DNA from: Epichloe hybrida
Lineage: Eukaryota > Ascomycota > Sordariomycetes > Hypocreales > Clavicipitaceae
Length of the DNA: 62,715 nt
Reading direction: 5' to 3'
Assembly (NCBI GenBank): GCA_019022495.1
Contig: JAFEKR010000095.1
Coordinates: 1 to 62,715, forward strand
Numbering within the stretch: position 1 is the stretch's first letter; each line of letters starts with the position of its first letter. Under the pieces are notes generated by a model, which was not told the origin of the DNA, ran no database searches, and saw nothing but the letters and a program-made list of their open reading frames with translations. Of the stretch, positions 23,290-35,256 are shown in pieces. The translations under genes and the position numbers were made by a program.

Positions 23290-25379
23290 TGTCGTGCTAG
23301 ACAGTTTTGGCTTTGCCAAGAACGTCCAGGAACATAACCCCGGGTGGAAAATGAGCGCAATTTTTGTTAAAGCGATTTGAGGCCAATGGTAGGAGGATTG
23401 AATTTCAGTGGAGGGAAGCCTTTAATATGATTAAGCAGTCCTCTCTGTTGCCGTACCGAGTGTTGAGATCCGTCGTCAAGTCAAGGTAGAAACGGCCAGC
23501 TCGTCACTGATCTGATGAGAGGCAATTGATTTCTTGCTTCACTTTCCTCTTTCCTACCCCAGGAATTGGATAATTGATAAGAGAGAACGGCAACAGAGCC
23601 GATCCAGGATTCGATATTGGAATTAGAGCGAGCGGGTGCCTGTTGATATAAGGCGAAATACTTGAAAGGTGCCGATAATGCTCACGGGGTCGTTTTTTTC
23701 GTCGAATACAGACAGTAAGTATTACACGAAGTTGAAACTTGACGGTAGGGGAAAATCAAAAGATTAATTAGTTTAAAAGAGAGTATTGAGTGAAACAAAA
23801 ATAGACAGAAACAACGATAAAGTAGGCAAAGAAAGAATACAGTCGGGGAAGGTGAAAGGAAATATCTGGCACCCCTACAGGATTTATTGTACGAGGCAGA
23901 AGAACGACCGCCCCGTAGCCCACCGCCATCATCCTGGATATCCGAATGGATGGTGGATGTATGTACCGAGGCGATTCCACTCGTGAGAGGAAAGCGCTAA
24001 AGGAGAGCTGGTCGGTCTCCTCGACTCTTCTTGCGACAAAGGGGATGCACTACACGCCCGACGGCGCTACAGTGCATGGGGAAACCCCAAGAAACCCCCT
24101 GCCGATGGCTTTGTCTGGCTTTACTCAGGTGGCAGAACCAGGACGGGTTGACCGCCAGGACACGATGAGAAAGCCATGGCGGGGCGGGGCCAAAATCTGG
24201 ATTGAGCCATTTGCAAAGGGCCAGCGTGCATCAGTAGTGGGTGTAGTTTAATAACGTCCTGCACGATGGCTTGTCCCACAGAGTCCGTAAGGGGGGAGTT
24301 GCATGAGGAAATTGCGTATGACTTGGCCTAATGTTTTTTTTCCTGACAAAGACACATCACGCTGGCTGGCTGCGCAGAATCGAACGTCAATGCCACACTT
24401 TCAGCGACGATGGTGGCGGTAACAAATCGAGGCTGGGGTAATATCTGAATCTGCTCGAGTATGTAATGACTCCTGAGATGGAGCCACATCTGTCTGATTC
24501 GATGATTTGTCGTGGTGCCTCTGCGGCATGGGTGGGGCAGAAGGGCAAAGGTTGATCTACGATGCCGAAACACGACTAAATGTTGCTCCGTTACGTAGAG
24601 TGAGACACTGGTCCAGACCCGCATGGCCAACTTGCTCGCGATAACTGGGACGGCGCGTCGCGTGCTGGCTGTCCAATCAAAGACACCTCTGTTTGCGCAC
24701 GCAAAGAACTTGCGCCTCGCCGCTTTTCAACGAAAGAGAATGCCCCTCCGCTGTTATTGTCATATTAACTGATCCATCCATAGGAGCCCATAGGAGCTCA
24801 ATTTCAAACTCCGGACCAACTCAAACAAGTATTGTGAATAAAGGCCAGTGCATTTCAAATTCAGACCAAAGAGGCCGACTCGCTAATCAAAGTCTTGGCG
24901 CTTGGTGATGGCTGACAAATGAATGCCACGGAAATATCGCCATTTATTAGTAAGACTCGCTGAGGGCGTCAGTCAACTCGTCCTTCCCCTGCTTATAGCT
25001 ATCCCGCTTTAATTCCGTTCGCTTCGCATAAGAACGGTGTTTTTGCAGACAATTTTGAATCCAGTGCAGGAGGCGTTCGATCCGTGAAGATTTTGGCACC
25101 ATCCAAGAATTTTTTAGTGAGGGTGGCAGAGGCGATATTACCATTATTGTCTACGGAGTACTCCGTACCCGGCTGTTGTCAAGTCGTATTGCATGCTCAG
25201 CGGCCCACTTTGCCCATCCAACCCCGTGGGCTGGCTTTCCGAGCGCAATCTGTAACATTGTACATACAAAGGCCAGGAGCTTTTCAGTATCACCTTCAGC
25301 AGTCCATCCATTCGTCTGTCTTAAAACACCTGGCAGCATATTTAGAAAGAGGGATTGCATCCCAAACTTTGTCGCGTCA
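23290..25379. promoter_or_regulatory. 2.1-kb divergent region, Ser-rich gene/RCE1
   Basis: Long non-coding stretch between divergent starts. It holds a perfect 16-bp palindrome TACGGAGTACTCCGTA at 25152-25167 and a short CCATAGGAG duplication at about 24779-24799. Frames at 23946-24251 (101 codons) and 24328-24630 lack protein-like composition. Part is likely 5' leader. Confidence 0.5.
25152..25167. repeat. 16-bp perfect palindrome TACGGAGTACTCCGTA
   Basis: Perfect dyad. The half-site TACTCCGTA or TACGGAGTA recurs in non-coding DNA at 30737-30745, 59690-59698 and 60180-60188, with shorter ACGGAGTA versions near 8589 and 60303. It could be a protein-binding site or a mobile-element end. Confidence 0.7.
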
Positions 25380-26479
25380 ATGGACAGAGGGTTGAATGCC
25401 TCTTTGCACGAGCCTGACCTTTCACAATTTCGTGCATTTGGCCTGCTGGTGAGTCAACGAATATTGTAGCGTCATGCAAGAGTCTATTGACCCAGAACAA
25501 ATACCATTTCATTTTTGCTATACGAGGCTAACGCATTCGCACCTTTGGTGATAAACAGATTGCTTACTGCCTCACATATGTTTTACCGCTTTACGCATCC
25601 CCTGCTACCAGAGCCGTCGCAGGTCGTCCTCGAGATGCACCAGAAGCCATCCGTGCTAGAATACGTTCAGTATCCCTTTCTACCGCTTTATGCTCCTTGA
25701 TCACTTTTGTTCTCGTAAAAAGGTCACCGATTTCTCTTAACGTCTCGCCATGGAATTTAATGGGATATTGGCCCATTGGAATGGTTGAGGCTGGCAAAAC
25801 AGTGCTCCTGACAGGTCTTCTATTCTTAGGACCTTTATATGAGTGCCTTCTCATTGAAGGTAACTGGAGAAGTTGGTCATCTCTGGACCCCTTGAAGCAG
25901 GTCTGGTCTGACTTGGCTGTATGGAGGAATATGGTGGCAGTATGACCACCCCCTGAACCATGCGAGCTCTGTCAACTAATGTCGATTGAACAGGGCCCTA
26001 TAACGGAAGAATGTCTCTTCCGCTCTTCTGCTGTACCCTTATTATTAATGGCTGGGTGCAATAGGAAAAGCATCATATTCCTCTCACCCTTGGTTTTTGG
26101 TCTCGCGCATCTTCATCATTTCTACGAATTCCGTGTCACACATCCCCGGACTCAACTAGGCGTAGCTGTTGCACGGTCTGTATTTCAGCTCTCATACACA
26201 ACGGTATTCGGAGCCTACGCTACATTCTTATTCCTGCGTACCGGGTCGCTTCTAGCTGTCGTAGCCGTTCACACGTTTTGCAACTCTATGGGCCTTCCCC
26301 GTGTTTGGGGCCTATTGGAACCGTATTGGCTAATTGGCGGGAGTGATTATCAGAAGATATCGGCATTGAAGTGGACTATACCGTATTATGTTTTGCTTCT
26401 GGGTGGTTTATTTCTATGGTGGCAAAATTTGCTATCATTAACTACGTCGTCAACCGCTCTATTTACCCTCGAGCTGTAA
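25380..26479 (+). CDS. RCE1: CAAX prenyl protease 2 (type II, ABI/CPBP family)
   Basis: ER membrane protease that removes the AAX tripeptide from farnesylated CAAX proteins such as Ras and a-factor. Exons 25380-25448, 25559-25939 and 25994-26479 encode 311 residues. Catalytic features of Rce1 are visible: ITEECLFRSS (the paired Glu of motif 1, created by the second splice junction MVA-GPITEECLF), FGLAHLHHFYEF (conserved His) and VHTFCNSMGLPR (His/Asn motif). About eight hydrophobic segments are present. The conserved SRDAPEVIRARI-type segment appears here as RPRDAPEAIRARIRSVS. The short first exon (MDRGLNASLHEPDLSQF) was chosen because it joins in phase to IAYCLTYVLPLYASP; this start is the least certain part. 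Confidence 0.9.
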
Positions 26480-26739
26480 ATTTAGGTTAATATCGGCAGA
26501 TACCATCCACCGTGAGACGCTATACACGTATGTAGACATGATGTGTTATTAATGATCGTCTTCTTATTTAATATTGCATACATATGTATCATCATATGAT
26601 GAGACTTCTTTATTGTTTTACATAGCCATAGCAATGTTGCCTCTCGGCATGAAAGTTTACCTATGTTACCAACATGGGTCGACCCCTGAACAGGGCCGAG
26701 GCTAGTTGAAGAAGCCGTCTACATGTATAGTGTCTCGCG

Positions 26740-28034
26740 TTACGCATTTGGTTTCGTAATTGGAGCTGAACATGTCATTGCTGGTTCATCTTCATCCTTA
26801 GCGGGGCGGCGGTGCCTAAGTGATGTCGAGTCAAGTTTGTCATCTTCGAGAGAATTATCTCGTCGCCTTGTTGGATCATCCCTCGCATCACGACTGATAT
26901 CTTTACCTTTGGACCGGCCGATGGATAGCCCTCCGTCAGGAACAGAATCATCCGGTCCCCGGGTGTTTTTTTTTTTAGGCCACAAGCTCGGAAGGGCGAT
27001 CTCCTGGAAGCGAGGCTCAACGGCACGTTCATCGAACCATCTGTGCAATCTAGCCTCAACCAACTGAGCAATTTTAGGGACATCCTGCAAACGCGATCTG
27101 CTACCGAGTAGACTCCGGATGGAGAAGTCCAGTCGATAGTCATCCAGAAAACTAAAGGTCATCATAGTTGGTGTCGACTGGGACGGATTGCTAGGGATAA
27201 ATGATATCGATAATGTTCCACTGAACCGGACAACCGAAACGGCGAGCGCGACGGGCAGAATAGCTGATAGTCTTTTTGGGTAGTTGAGGAGGAGTTTCGT
27301 TTCCACAGCAAGCGTAAGCATGTCGCTCAAGTCCACGTCCATGCGGGCTTGCAGTCTCGTTCCATCTCGAGCAGCAGTGGCAGCGTCAAATTTGATGCCG
27401 TTTCCCAGAGTCAACCCGTCTTCGTCCACTGGAATGATACGACAATTACTGAGGATAGGGAAGTCTTCACCTAAACTTAACTGTGTTACGCGGATGTCGT
27501 CTACAAAGTCGGGACGTGATGTTCCATTGAGTGCTTTAGTCAAAGAACTGAGAATCGCATCATCATGTTGCGCATCGCTTCTGAACTGCGCAATTGTCTG
27601 AGCAATAAGTACATTGAACCAATCGAGACTCTCTGGTTGGTGACTGTCCACATTGTAGTAGGTCTTGCTTAGTATCGAGCCTATGGTCAGTGCTGGTGGA
27701 TTTCGAAGCACATTGGATTTTTTCCGTTTCAGTGTCTGCTCTTGTCTTTGATTAGGGCTTCGCAGTCTCAACAAAGATTGCTTGTGCGTGAGAGTCCTGG
27801 ATCGTCGTTCTGTGGCCCGCAAAGACGCGGTTTCGTCTGGAGATGGCGGATCCCCAAAGATGAAAAATTTTATGAACGCTGCAAGTATCAGAACAACGGA
27901 CAGCTGGCCGACTACAAGGCCCTGGGTGAATGAAAGTCTGTAAAGACATCAGCTTTCCATATCCATTATGTTTTTTCTAACCAGACACGCACTAACGTTG
28001 ATTCTGATCTGGGAGGACAGATATCCGGTGTCAT
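26740..28034 (-). CDS. MMM1: ERMES subunit, maintenance of mitochondrial morphology protein 1
   Basis: ER-anchored subunit of the ER-mitochondria encounter structure; its SMP domain carries phospholipids between ER and mitochondria. Exon 1 (28034-27997) and exon 2 (27937-26740), with a 59-nt intron (GTTAGT donor), encode 411 residues. The junction gives [31 protein letters not shown]: a short lumenal N-terminus, then a single membrane segment ([16 protein letters not shown]). The SMP domain follows from about residue 120 ([33 protein letters not shown]), as in Mmm1 from other fungi. The C-terminal 70 residues after the SMP domain are basic and low in complexity. It is divergent from VPS45. 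Confidence 0.95.
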
Positions 28035-28469
28035 TTTTTGTGCTCACTACCGGGCAAATATGTACTTGACGATTTATTAGAAAAGCGCATTTGAAGGTTG
28101 GGATGTAAAGTCCACAGATAGTCGAGTTGGGTGTTGGCTAAATAATGCATAACTTGCAGAGAGGTTATTGACAGGGGTTGGAATGACAGCGTTTATGAAT
28201 ATAGCGGGTTGGTCATATGCAGATACCCAAACACATAGGGGCCGAACCGTGAGTCCGTGACGTACACCGCGAATTATGCAAAGAAGCCCTTTCGGAAGTT
28301 TTCACACTCGTCTTACCTGCCTTGCTTGTGCATTACTCTGCCAGGACTCTTAGTATTCTACGCATAATTTTCTCCCAAATTCTTTAAAACTGAATACGGA
28401 CGCTTGACCTGGGAAATATTGTTATGACCCAGTGGGTCTGGTGAACGCTGCGGCGTCCATACAGCCGAT
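28035..28469. promoter_or_regulatory. Divergent MMM1/VPS45 promoter region
   Basis: 435 bp between two divergent ATGs. No clear TATA box or known site is assigned. Confidence 0.55.
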
Positions 28470-30257
28470 ATGGACATCTCACAGGCTGTGGCCAACTATA
28501 TTTCAAAAATAGTCATGCCTTCTGGAGAAATCTCTTCTTCCAAGATGAAGATACTGCTGTTGGATGATGAAACAGTGTCCATTGTATCGACTGCCGTGAC
28601 TCAGTCATCGCTTCTGAATCACGAGGTGTATCTTATTGATCGCCTAGACAACGCGAGCCGCGAGAGGATGCGTCATCTTCGCTGTATATGCCTAGTGCGT
28701 CCATCGCCCAACACCATACAGCTGTTGATAGATGAGCTTCGGGAACCTAGATACGGCGAGTATCATCTGTTTTTCACCAACGTGGTCAAAAAATCGTCTT
28801 TGGAGCGTCTCGCGGAGGCAGACGACCATGAAATTGTCAAGGTCGTTCAGGAGCATTTCGCCGATTACACCGTCATCAATCCCGATTTATTTTCCCTCTC
28901 AGTTTCGCTGCCACAGCGACGTATATGGGGCTCAACCCCAGACAACTGGAACCCGGAATCTCTTCAAAGATGCGCGGATGGTCTGCTCGCACTTTTATTG
29001 TCCTTGAAGAAACGGCCAGTCATACGTTATGAGAAAAGTAGCCCGATGGCCAAAAAACTTGCATCAGAAGTACGTTACTTGATGTCACAAGAAGAGCAAC
29101 TTTTCGACTTTCGAAAAGTTGATACCCCACCGGTTCTTCTTGTTTTGGACAGACGAGAGGACTCTGTGACGCCGCTACTTACTCAGTGGACATATCAAGC
29201 CATGGTCCATCACCTTATCGGTATTCAAAATGGTCGTGTTGACCTGAGTGATGTACCTGACATACGGCCAGAGCTAAAAGAAATCGTTCTATCTCAAGAC
29301 CAGGACCCATTCTTCAAGAAGAACATGTTTCTTAATTTTGGCGACTTGGGCGGTACCATTAAAGACTACGTCGAACAGTACCAGTCTAAGACCAAGAACA
29401 ACGCTAATATAGAGTCGATCTCTGATATGAAGCGATTCATAGAAGAATACCCGGAGTTCAGGAAGCTATCTGGTAATGTTAGCAAGCATGTTACCCTAGT
29501 TTCTGAATTGAGTCGCAAGGTTGCAGCAGAATCTTTGCTGGAGGTCAGCGAGGTGGAGCAAAGCTTAGCTTGCAATGACAATCACAGTGTGGATCTGAAG
29601 GTCAGTCATCGCCTGATAACAAAACGTTGGTGTACATTTTGACGGCTAAGAACACGACAGAATATCCAAAAACTCATTCAAAACCCAAGGATCACAGCCC
29701 ATGCCAAAGTAGGTCTAACAGCACTGTATGCACTACGATACTGCAAGCACCAGTCAAACGCCGTTCCAATGCTTGTAGAATTGCTGGTCACAGCAGGAGG
29801 AGTCTTGCCACAGCAGGCCGATTTAGTCCACAAGATTCTAATTTACCATTCTTCCCTTCATACGTCACCCTCCCACAGCGGAATCACCGATATGTTCGAC
29901 TCGGTGGGCATATTTTCAGGGGCTTCGAGTCGATTCCGAGGCTTGAAGGGTGTAGAGAATGTCTATACACAACATACTTCACTCCTAGAAAGCACCTTAC
30001 AAAATCTCATAAAAGGTCGTTTGAGGGAGCAGCAGTATCCATTTTTAGAAAGTGGTGGCTCTACGAGAGACAAACCGCAAGATATAATGGTTTTCATGAT
30101 AGGAGGCGCAACCTACGAAGAGGCTAGGATGATCGCTGGAATCAATGCCACAACTCCTGGCGTACGTGTTGTGTTAGGTGGCACATCAATTCACAATGCA
30201 ACCACCTTCTTGGAGGAAGTTAATGACGCAGTCAGCTCCTGGCCTGATGCTCGATGA
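28470..30257 (+). CDS. VPS45: Sec1/Munc18 protein Vps45
   Basis: SM-family regulator of SNARE assembly for Golgi-to-endosome transport; partner of the syntaxin Tlg2. Exons 28470-29600 and 29661-30257 (60-nt intron, GTCAGT donor) encode 575 residues, almost the same as yeast Vps45. Seen: N-terminal MKILLLDDETVSIVSTAVTQSSLLNHEVYLIDRL; the SM motif VLDRREDSVTPLLTQWTYQAMVHHL; LNFGDLGGTIKDYVEQYQ; and a C-terminal SM segment DIMVFMIGGATYEEA with VLGGTSIHNATTFL. These are all characteristic of Vps45 rather than Sly1, Sec1 or Vps33. The intron junction DLK-NIQKLIQNPRITAHAKVG restores the family sequence. Confidence 0.96.
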
Positions 30258-30922
30258 TAAGCAGGCAAATCATCACGCAGGATTGCAGACAGGCGTGGAA
30301 AACAGAAGAAAGCTTACCGTGTAGTCCGGGACGAAAAGAGGCCATCGGCGATAAGACCAAGAAGCCATAGGAATACAACAGCTTTACCTAATTAAATGCA
30401 TTCATTACACAGTAGAAATAACAATGACAGAGGTTGATGACTCCTAATAGATAGACGGTACATTCCGCGTCATACCAGAAGTCTAAGTGCGATCCTTTTC
30501 TCACGGATGTCAATTGTCCCGCTCGCTGGATATAGCAAGTACAATTTGCTAGTAGAAATCCGGCGTTGGCCGCAACCATTGATGAGGGGGGAAAGTTAAA
30601 AATCAATAGATGGAAGGTACCACACGCTGTATCCATTGCGTGGCCATCGATTAAGAAACCAAACTTACAACATCCACAAGATAGCGACAGAAAAGGAAGG
30701 GTAAACTCTCGATTTGCTGACCTTTAGCTGTGATAATACTCCGTAGTTGGTCCTAGGTTCAGAGAGGGAAGACCATGTGGGTGTGGACCCACAATTCATA
30801 CTGACTAAACTTATGTAATTTCCGCGTCACACAAGATTCTCCCTACAACGTCAGACGATCGAATATATTGTGATCGTTTCTCAGTCACGAGGCTTTTGGT
30901 TGCTACTATTAATCCCTCTTTA
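30258..30922. other. VPS45-MTO1 intergenic region with a family B repeat
   Basis: 665 bp between two genes on the same strand, so it holds the VPS45 3' end and the MTO1 promoter. A family B repeat copy occupies about 30509-30612 and a TACTCCGTA site lies at 30737-30745. Confidence 0.55.
30509..30612 (+). repeat. Dispersed repeat family B, copy 2
   Basis: Blocks in order: GTCAATTGTCCCGCTCGCTG, GATATAGCAAGTA, CTAGTAGAAATCC, then GTTGGCCGCAACCATTGATG followed by a G run and AAATCAATAGAT. The copy near 57489 begins with the same GTCAATTGTCC and has the same closing blocks. Confidence 0.7.
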
Positions 30923-33050
30923 ATGCGTGCCCCGTTCCGTACATCATGTGCTCGCTCTGTGCGACAACGGCCGCTAGTTTGCCTTCGACAATTCGCTACG
31001 GTAGTTAGTGGCAGGTTCGGCAATCTCATACCTGAAATGCTTCACTCACCTTCAGATTCATTGTGCTAACCTGTTTGCCAACAGATCATATGACGTTATT
31101 GTAATCGGTGGCGGTCACGCTGGAGCCGAGGCCTGTGCGGCTGCCGCAAGAACAGGTGCAAGGACGGCGCTGATAACTCCGAAAATCGAGAATATCGGAA
31201 CCTGTTCTTGTAACCCTAGCTTTGGAGGCATCGGCAAAGGCACTATAGTTCGAGAGATCGATGCCCTTGATGGACTGGCAGGGAAAATTATCGACAAATC
31301 TGGCGTTCAATTCCATATGCTAAATCGCAGAAAAGGGCCGGCTGTCTGGGTAGGGTGCCATTCGACAAAAACTTGAGTTTAGCAACATACTAACTCCCAC
31401 AAGGGTCCTCGCGCTCAAATCGATCGAGATCTATATAAACGGTACATGAGAGAGGAGCTAGAAACGTATCCGAATTTATCAATCATCCTGGGAAGCGTAT
31501 CAGATGTGGTATTATCAGAGCTCGACGATCCTTCAGGGAATGGGAGAGTCAAGTCCATTACTGCCATTCGGCTGGAATCTGGTGAAACTCTTCCGGCAAA
31601 CAAAGTCGTCATCACTACAGGCACTTTTTTGGGTGGTGAGATACACATCGGCCTCGAGAGCTATCCAGCTGGTCGGTTGGGGGAGAAAGCCACATCTGCC
31701 CTAAGCATGTCTTTACTTGCAAATGGCTTCAGCCTTGGGAGGCTCAAAACTGGAACGCCTCCACGGCTCAAAAGATCCACTATCAAATTTGAAGAACTGG
31801 AGATTCAGACCGGGGATGAATCACCTATCCCATTCTCATTTTTGAACAATGGCGTTTCCGTTGTAGATCAGCTTACTTGCAGTATTACGCATACAAATGA
31901 GGCAACACACAAGGTCGTGCGAAAGAACCTCAACAAAACTATTCACATCCGCGAGACGATAAAGGGACCAAGGTACTGTCCGTCGTTGGAGTCGAAGGTC
32001 ATTCGGTTTCCTGAGAAGGATAGACATATTGTTTGGCTTGAGCCCGAAGGATTTTGCAGTCCGGTCATTTATCCAAACGGACTTTCAATGACTATACCTT
32101 CTGAGGCGCAGGAAGAGGCATTGCGAACCATCAAAGGGCTCGAACAAGTCGAAATGTTACAACCAGGATATGGGGTCGAGTATGACTATATTGACCCTAG
32201 GGGACTTCGATCGACCCTCGAAACAAAGACTGTTCGTGGCTTGTACCTTGCCGGCCAGATAAATGGGACCACAGGATATGAAGAAGCCGCTGGTCAAGGA
32301 GTTGTGGCGGGTATCAATGCAGGCCGGGCAGCTCGGAATTTGAGTGAGGCATCGATTTCTCGGTCCGATGGTTACATTGGAATCATGATCGATGATCTTG
32401 TCACAAAGGGTGTAACGGAACCATATAGGATGTTCACATCCCGGAGTGAGTTTCGGATGGCTGCGAGAGCCGACAATGCTGACCTTCGACTCACCGAAAA
32501 AGGCCGGGCCTGGGGCGTGGTGTCTGATAAACGCTGGACTTCGTTTTTAGATCAACGTCGGCAGATCAAAGGCCTCATGAAGTCTCTGGAATCAGTGTGC
32601 CTGACGTCAGCGCAGTGGAGCGAACACGGTTATGATGTAAGAAAGAACTCGCGCCGTCGAACGGGACTCGACATCTTGCGACTGTCAAATGCTGGCGCTC
32701 GTATAGATATGGAGAGGCTGGGTGCTTTAATTCCTGATTTTGAAAAGTTTTCTCCTCGCATCAGAGATCGTGTGGTCATTGAGGCTACATACGCGCCCTA
32801 TGTTAAGATGCAAGCTGCGGAGAGACATCAGTTTGCTCATGACGAGAGTTACCGCCTTCCAGTGAACCTCGATTATGATGTCATTCCGGGACTTGCCTTG
32901 TTTGAAAAGGAAGTATTAAACGTCACACGCCCTGAGACCCTAGCACAAGCTCGTCGAATCGAAGGTGTGACTCCGGCCGGAACTGTCAGGCTACTAGCTT
33001 ATATCCGGAGACGATCTGCAAGCAGGAACACAGAATTGGACCAGCAATGA
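30923..33050 (+). CDS. MTO1: Mitochondrial tRNA wobble-uridine modification enzyme (MnmG/GidA family)
   Basis: FAD-dependent subunit that, with Mss1, installs the carboxymethylaminomethyl group on U34 of mitochondrial tRNAs. Exons 30923-31014, 31085-31349 and 31404-33050 encode 667 residues (yeast Mto1 is close to this). Exon 1 ([17 protein letters not shown]) is an Arg-rich matrix presequence. Seen: FAD motif [44 protein letters not shown] across the second junction; GTGYEEA-type [18 protein letters not shown]; and [10 protein letters not shown]. The first intron is the weaker call: only the GTTCGG donor at 31015 keeps frame, giving [14 protein letters not shown], while the more typical GTAGTT and GTTAGT sites just upstream would lead to a stop. 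Confidence 0.94.
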
Positions 33051-33962
33051 GGCTTCTGGGTGATGAGCTTTTGGCAATATTTGTACTTTTCCAACAGGTG
33101 GAAAGAGTTTCGCTGCCCTATTAGCATTGGATAGAGTTCAAAATGCAAGAGCAAGTAGCCGTGATCGCACATAATAGTATCACATCATCCGTTTGCGATA
33201 CACGCCAGTCTTCCCATGTACATACACCCAATGTATATGCATACTACCAGAAGGTACCAGGCATCTGTGGAGGTTTTGCCCATGAACGACACGGCTTTTC
33301 TCCGTAGTAATACCAATGTCCTAACCTCGGCGTATTTGTTTATGTGTGTTCTAACCATTAATTTTAAAGTTTTTTGTGAGCTCTTGTATTGTTAATATTA
33401 ACATACTAGAGATAAATATACGTATTCCTTATGTATAAGATGTGCTAGCTATACCTAGCCAGGTGAAAATTAACCAACTTTAAAATAACATGTTGCGTAA
33501 TATGAGATAGCCTAGAACAGAGTTAAGAGCCGCAGAGTGCCGCGAAATGCGATAACGTTCGCTTTGGAAGCGATGACTCTACAACCACATTAACGCTAAC
33601 TTGGCAGATGCACAAGGATGTATGTTCTTAAAATTGAAACTTTTCGCCAACTTTGACATTGACCTCGCAGTATCCCGCAACCTCGAAATTTCCACGCTTG
33701 GTCACATTTCGCGTCACACTGGGAGTATACTACTGGTAGTTTATTCTTGGATATCATTTACTCCCCCTGGCTGGGTATTGCTGGTAATCACAAATTAGTA
33801 AACATCAGCAGAGATCCAATGCGTTGACCATCATTGATGGGGAGGGGGGAATCTCTTACAATGATTGACATTTAATTAAAGTCATTTGATAATCGGTGCA
33901 GACTACTATTAAGCTGTGCCAGCCTTGAAGCAGCCTCGCCAGTAAATCAGTGTAGAACACTC
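33051..33962. other. Convergent 3' region MTO1/CRD1 with a family B repeat
   Basis: 912 bp between convergent genes. 33340-33500 is very AT-rich. A family B repeat lies at about 33767-33852. The 65-codon frame at 33601-33798 overlaps that repeat and is not called. Confidence 0.55.
33767..33852 (+). repeat. Dispersed repeat family B, copy 3
   Basis: Blocks in order: TGGCTGGGTATTGCTGGTAA, AATTAGTAAACATC, then GCGTTGACCATCATTGATGG and a G run. The first block matches copy 1 (on its minus strand AGCTGGGTATTGCTAGTAA) and the last block matches copies 2 and 4. Confidence 0.65.
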
Positions 33963-35256
33963 CTACTTCAAAATTTTAACAGCATCTCTGCTGAAGATAT
34001 AGCTTGCGCCACTCCACACAGTTGTCGCTGCCACAGTATACCTAGTCACCAGTCAGATTACGAAGCGCGGCCAGCGAGCCATCTGGGAGACTTCCATCGT
34101 CTGCTCTCTTTCAGCGGTAACGGCGGTGGGGACTTACTGCAGCATTGCCAACATTGAAGAAATATCGGCATGTACTAGCGGTGCCGCTGTTGTCAGGCCT
34201 ACCAGCCCAAGTTGAAGGAATGTGTTGTATTTGCTGATAGTCGTAGGACGAACCTCCGCAGATGGTAGTGAAAAGTCCCAATACCGTCTGAAAGTTTTGG
34301 GTGGAGGGAGCGAGATCCATCGATAGTAAATGGCAGCAATTCCAAGCCCAACATCTCTTCCTAGAACTATGGTTGCTACCCATACTAGCGATAAAGACGA
34401 ATAAGAAGTCAGCGTTTTTCACTAAACCATGGAGCGAGTTCGCTTGGCCGGTCTCAGAATGACGTTTTGTTTAAGAGGCATAGGATCTTGAAGGGCAGTA
34501 GGTAGTGAGTAGCAAAGGTTGAGATGTCAGAATTATCAGGACACCAGTCATTCTCATAATTGAAGCACGTACATGGCAATGCCCCTTTGGCTGCTAGACA
34601 TACGGTGAGTATAGTCATAAGAGCCTTGTCCGCCATTGGATCTATGATGGTCCCAATTACCGTTTTACGATTCCATCGTCGAGCAATCCAGCCGTCGAGC
34701 AAGTCAGTGATTCCTGCGTACGCAAACAATCCTACGGCCCATACATGAGAGTCGTGAAGTACCAGGTAACCCACTACGGGAGCTGCCACGAGCCGTGTCA
34801 TGGTGAGAAAATTGGGGATCGTGTATATGTCTTCGTGGACGATAGCTTCAGTAGTGGCAGATTTCACTTGAGAGTTTGTCTTGACTCGGCCCTCCTTATT
34901 TGTACATTCTTTTCTGGGTCGATCGGGTCTAAAATTGGCTGGTTTTTCCTGTGAAGAGCTGTGCGATTCCAGTTTGTCAGCTTCTTGGCCGCTCATTCTG
35001 CACGTCACACTGCTTCGACGTTTACAAAGTTTTCGACTACGTGTGCTCTTCCGTCTTACCTATTTCCCCGAACCTGATAAGCTCTGAATAGAAAACATGT
35101 GGTCCGATGGGACAAGCAGTTGTTTCGATTGCTAATGAGCAGTTTATACTGACCTGCCCCTTGTGAGGTGACATTTGCGGCGTGGCCAAAGCTGACATAG
35201 CTACGATGGCAAATCTGTTTTGCTGCTGCTCGTGATGCCAGAACGATCGTCGACAT
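33963..35256 (-). CDS. CRD1: Mitochondrial cardiolipin synthase (N-terminal junction unresolved)
   Basis: Inner-membrane CDP-alcohol phosphatidyltransferase that makes cardiolipin from CDP-diacylglycerol and phosphatidylglycerol. The catalytic motif D-x2-DG-x2-AR-x8-G-x3-D-x3-D is complete: DLLDGWIARR, then G, then DPMAD. The well-supported exons are: an exon ending at 34573 that includes SGQEADKLES and the catalytic motif, then 34384-34138 and 34041-33963. They join as GALP-LWVATIVLGRDVGLGI and AMLQ-YTVAATTVWSGASYIF. The first exon, 35256-35154 (MSTIVLASRAAAKQIC), is a good presequence with a GTCAGT donor, but it ends in phase 1 while every acceptor before SGQEADK needs phase 2. A 10-nt microexon, a different start or a sequence error would reconcile this. 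The 188-nt intron 34385-34572 is long for this window. Confidence 0.85.

Noticed and set aside
23946..24251. 101-codon frame upstream of the Ser-rich gene
   Set aside because: No domain, no targeting signal, no splice partners; looks like leader or promoter DNA.
25065..25085. tRNA-like B-box (GGCGTTCGATCC)
   Set aside because: No A-box at the right distance and no cloverleaf. Other GTTCGA hits (for example near 61354) also fail, so no tRNA gene is called.
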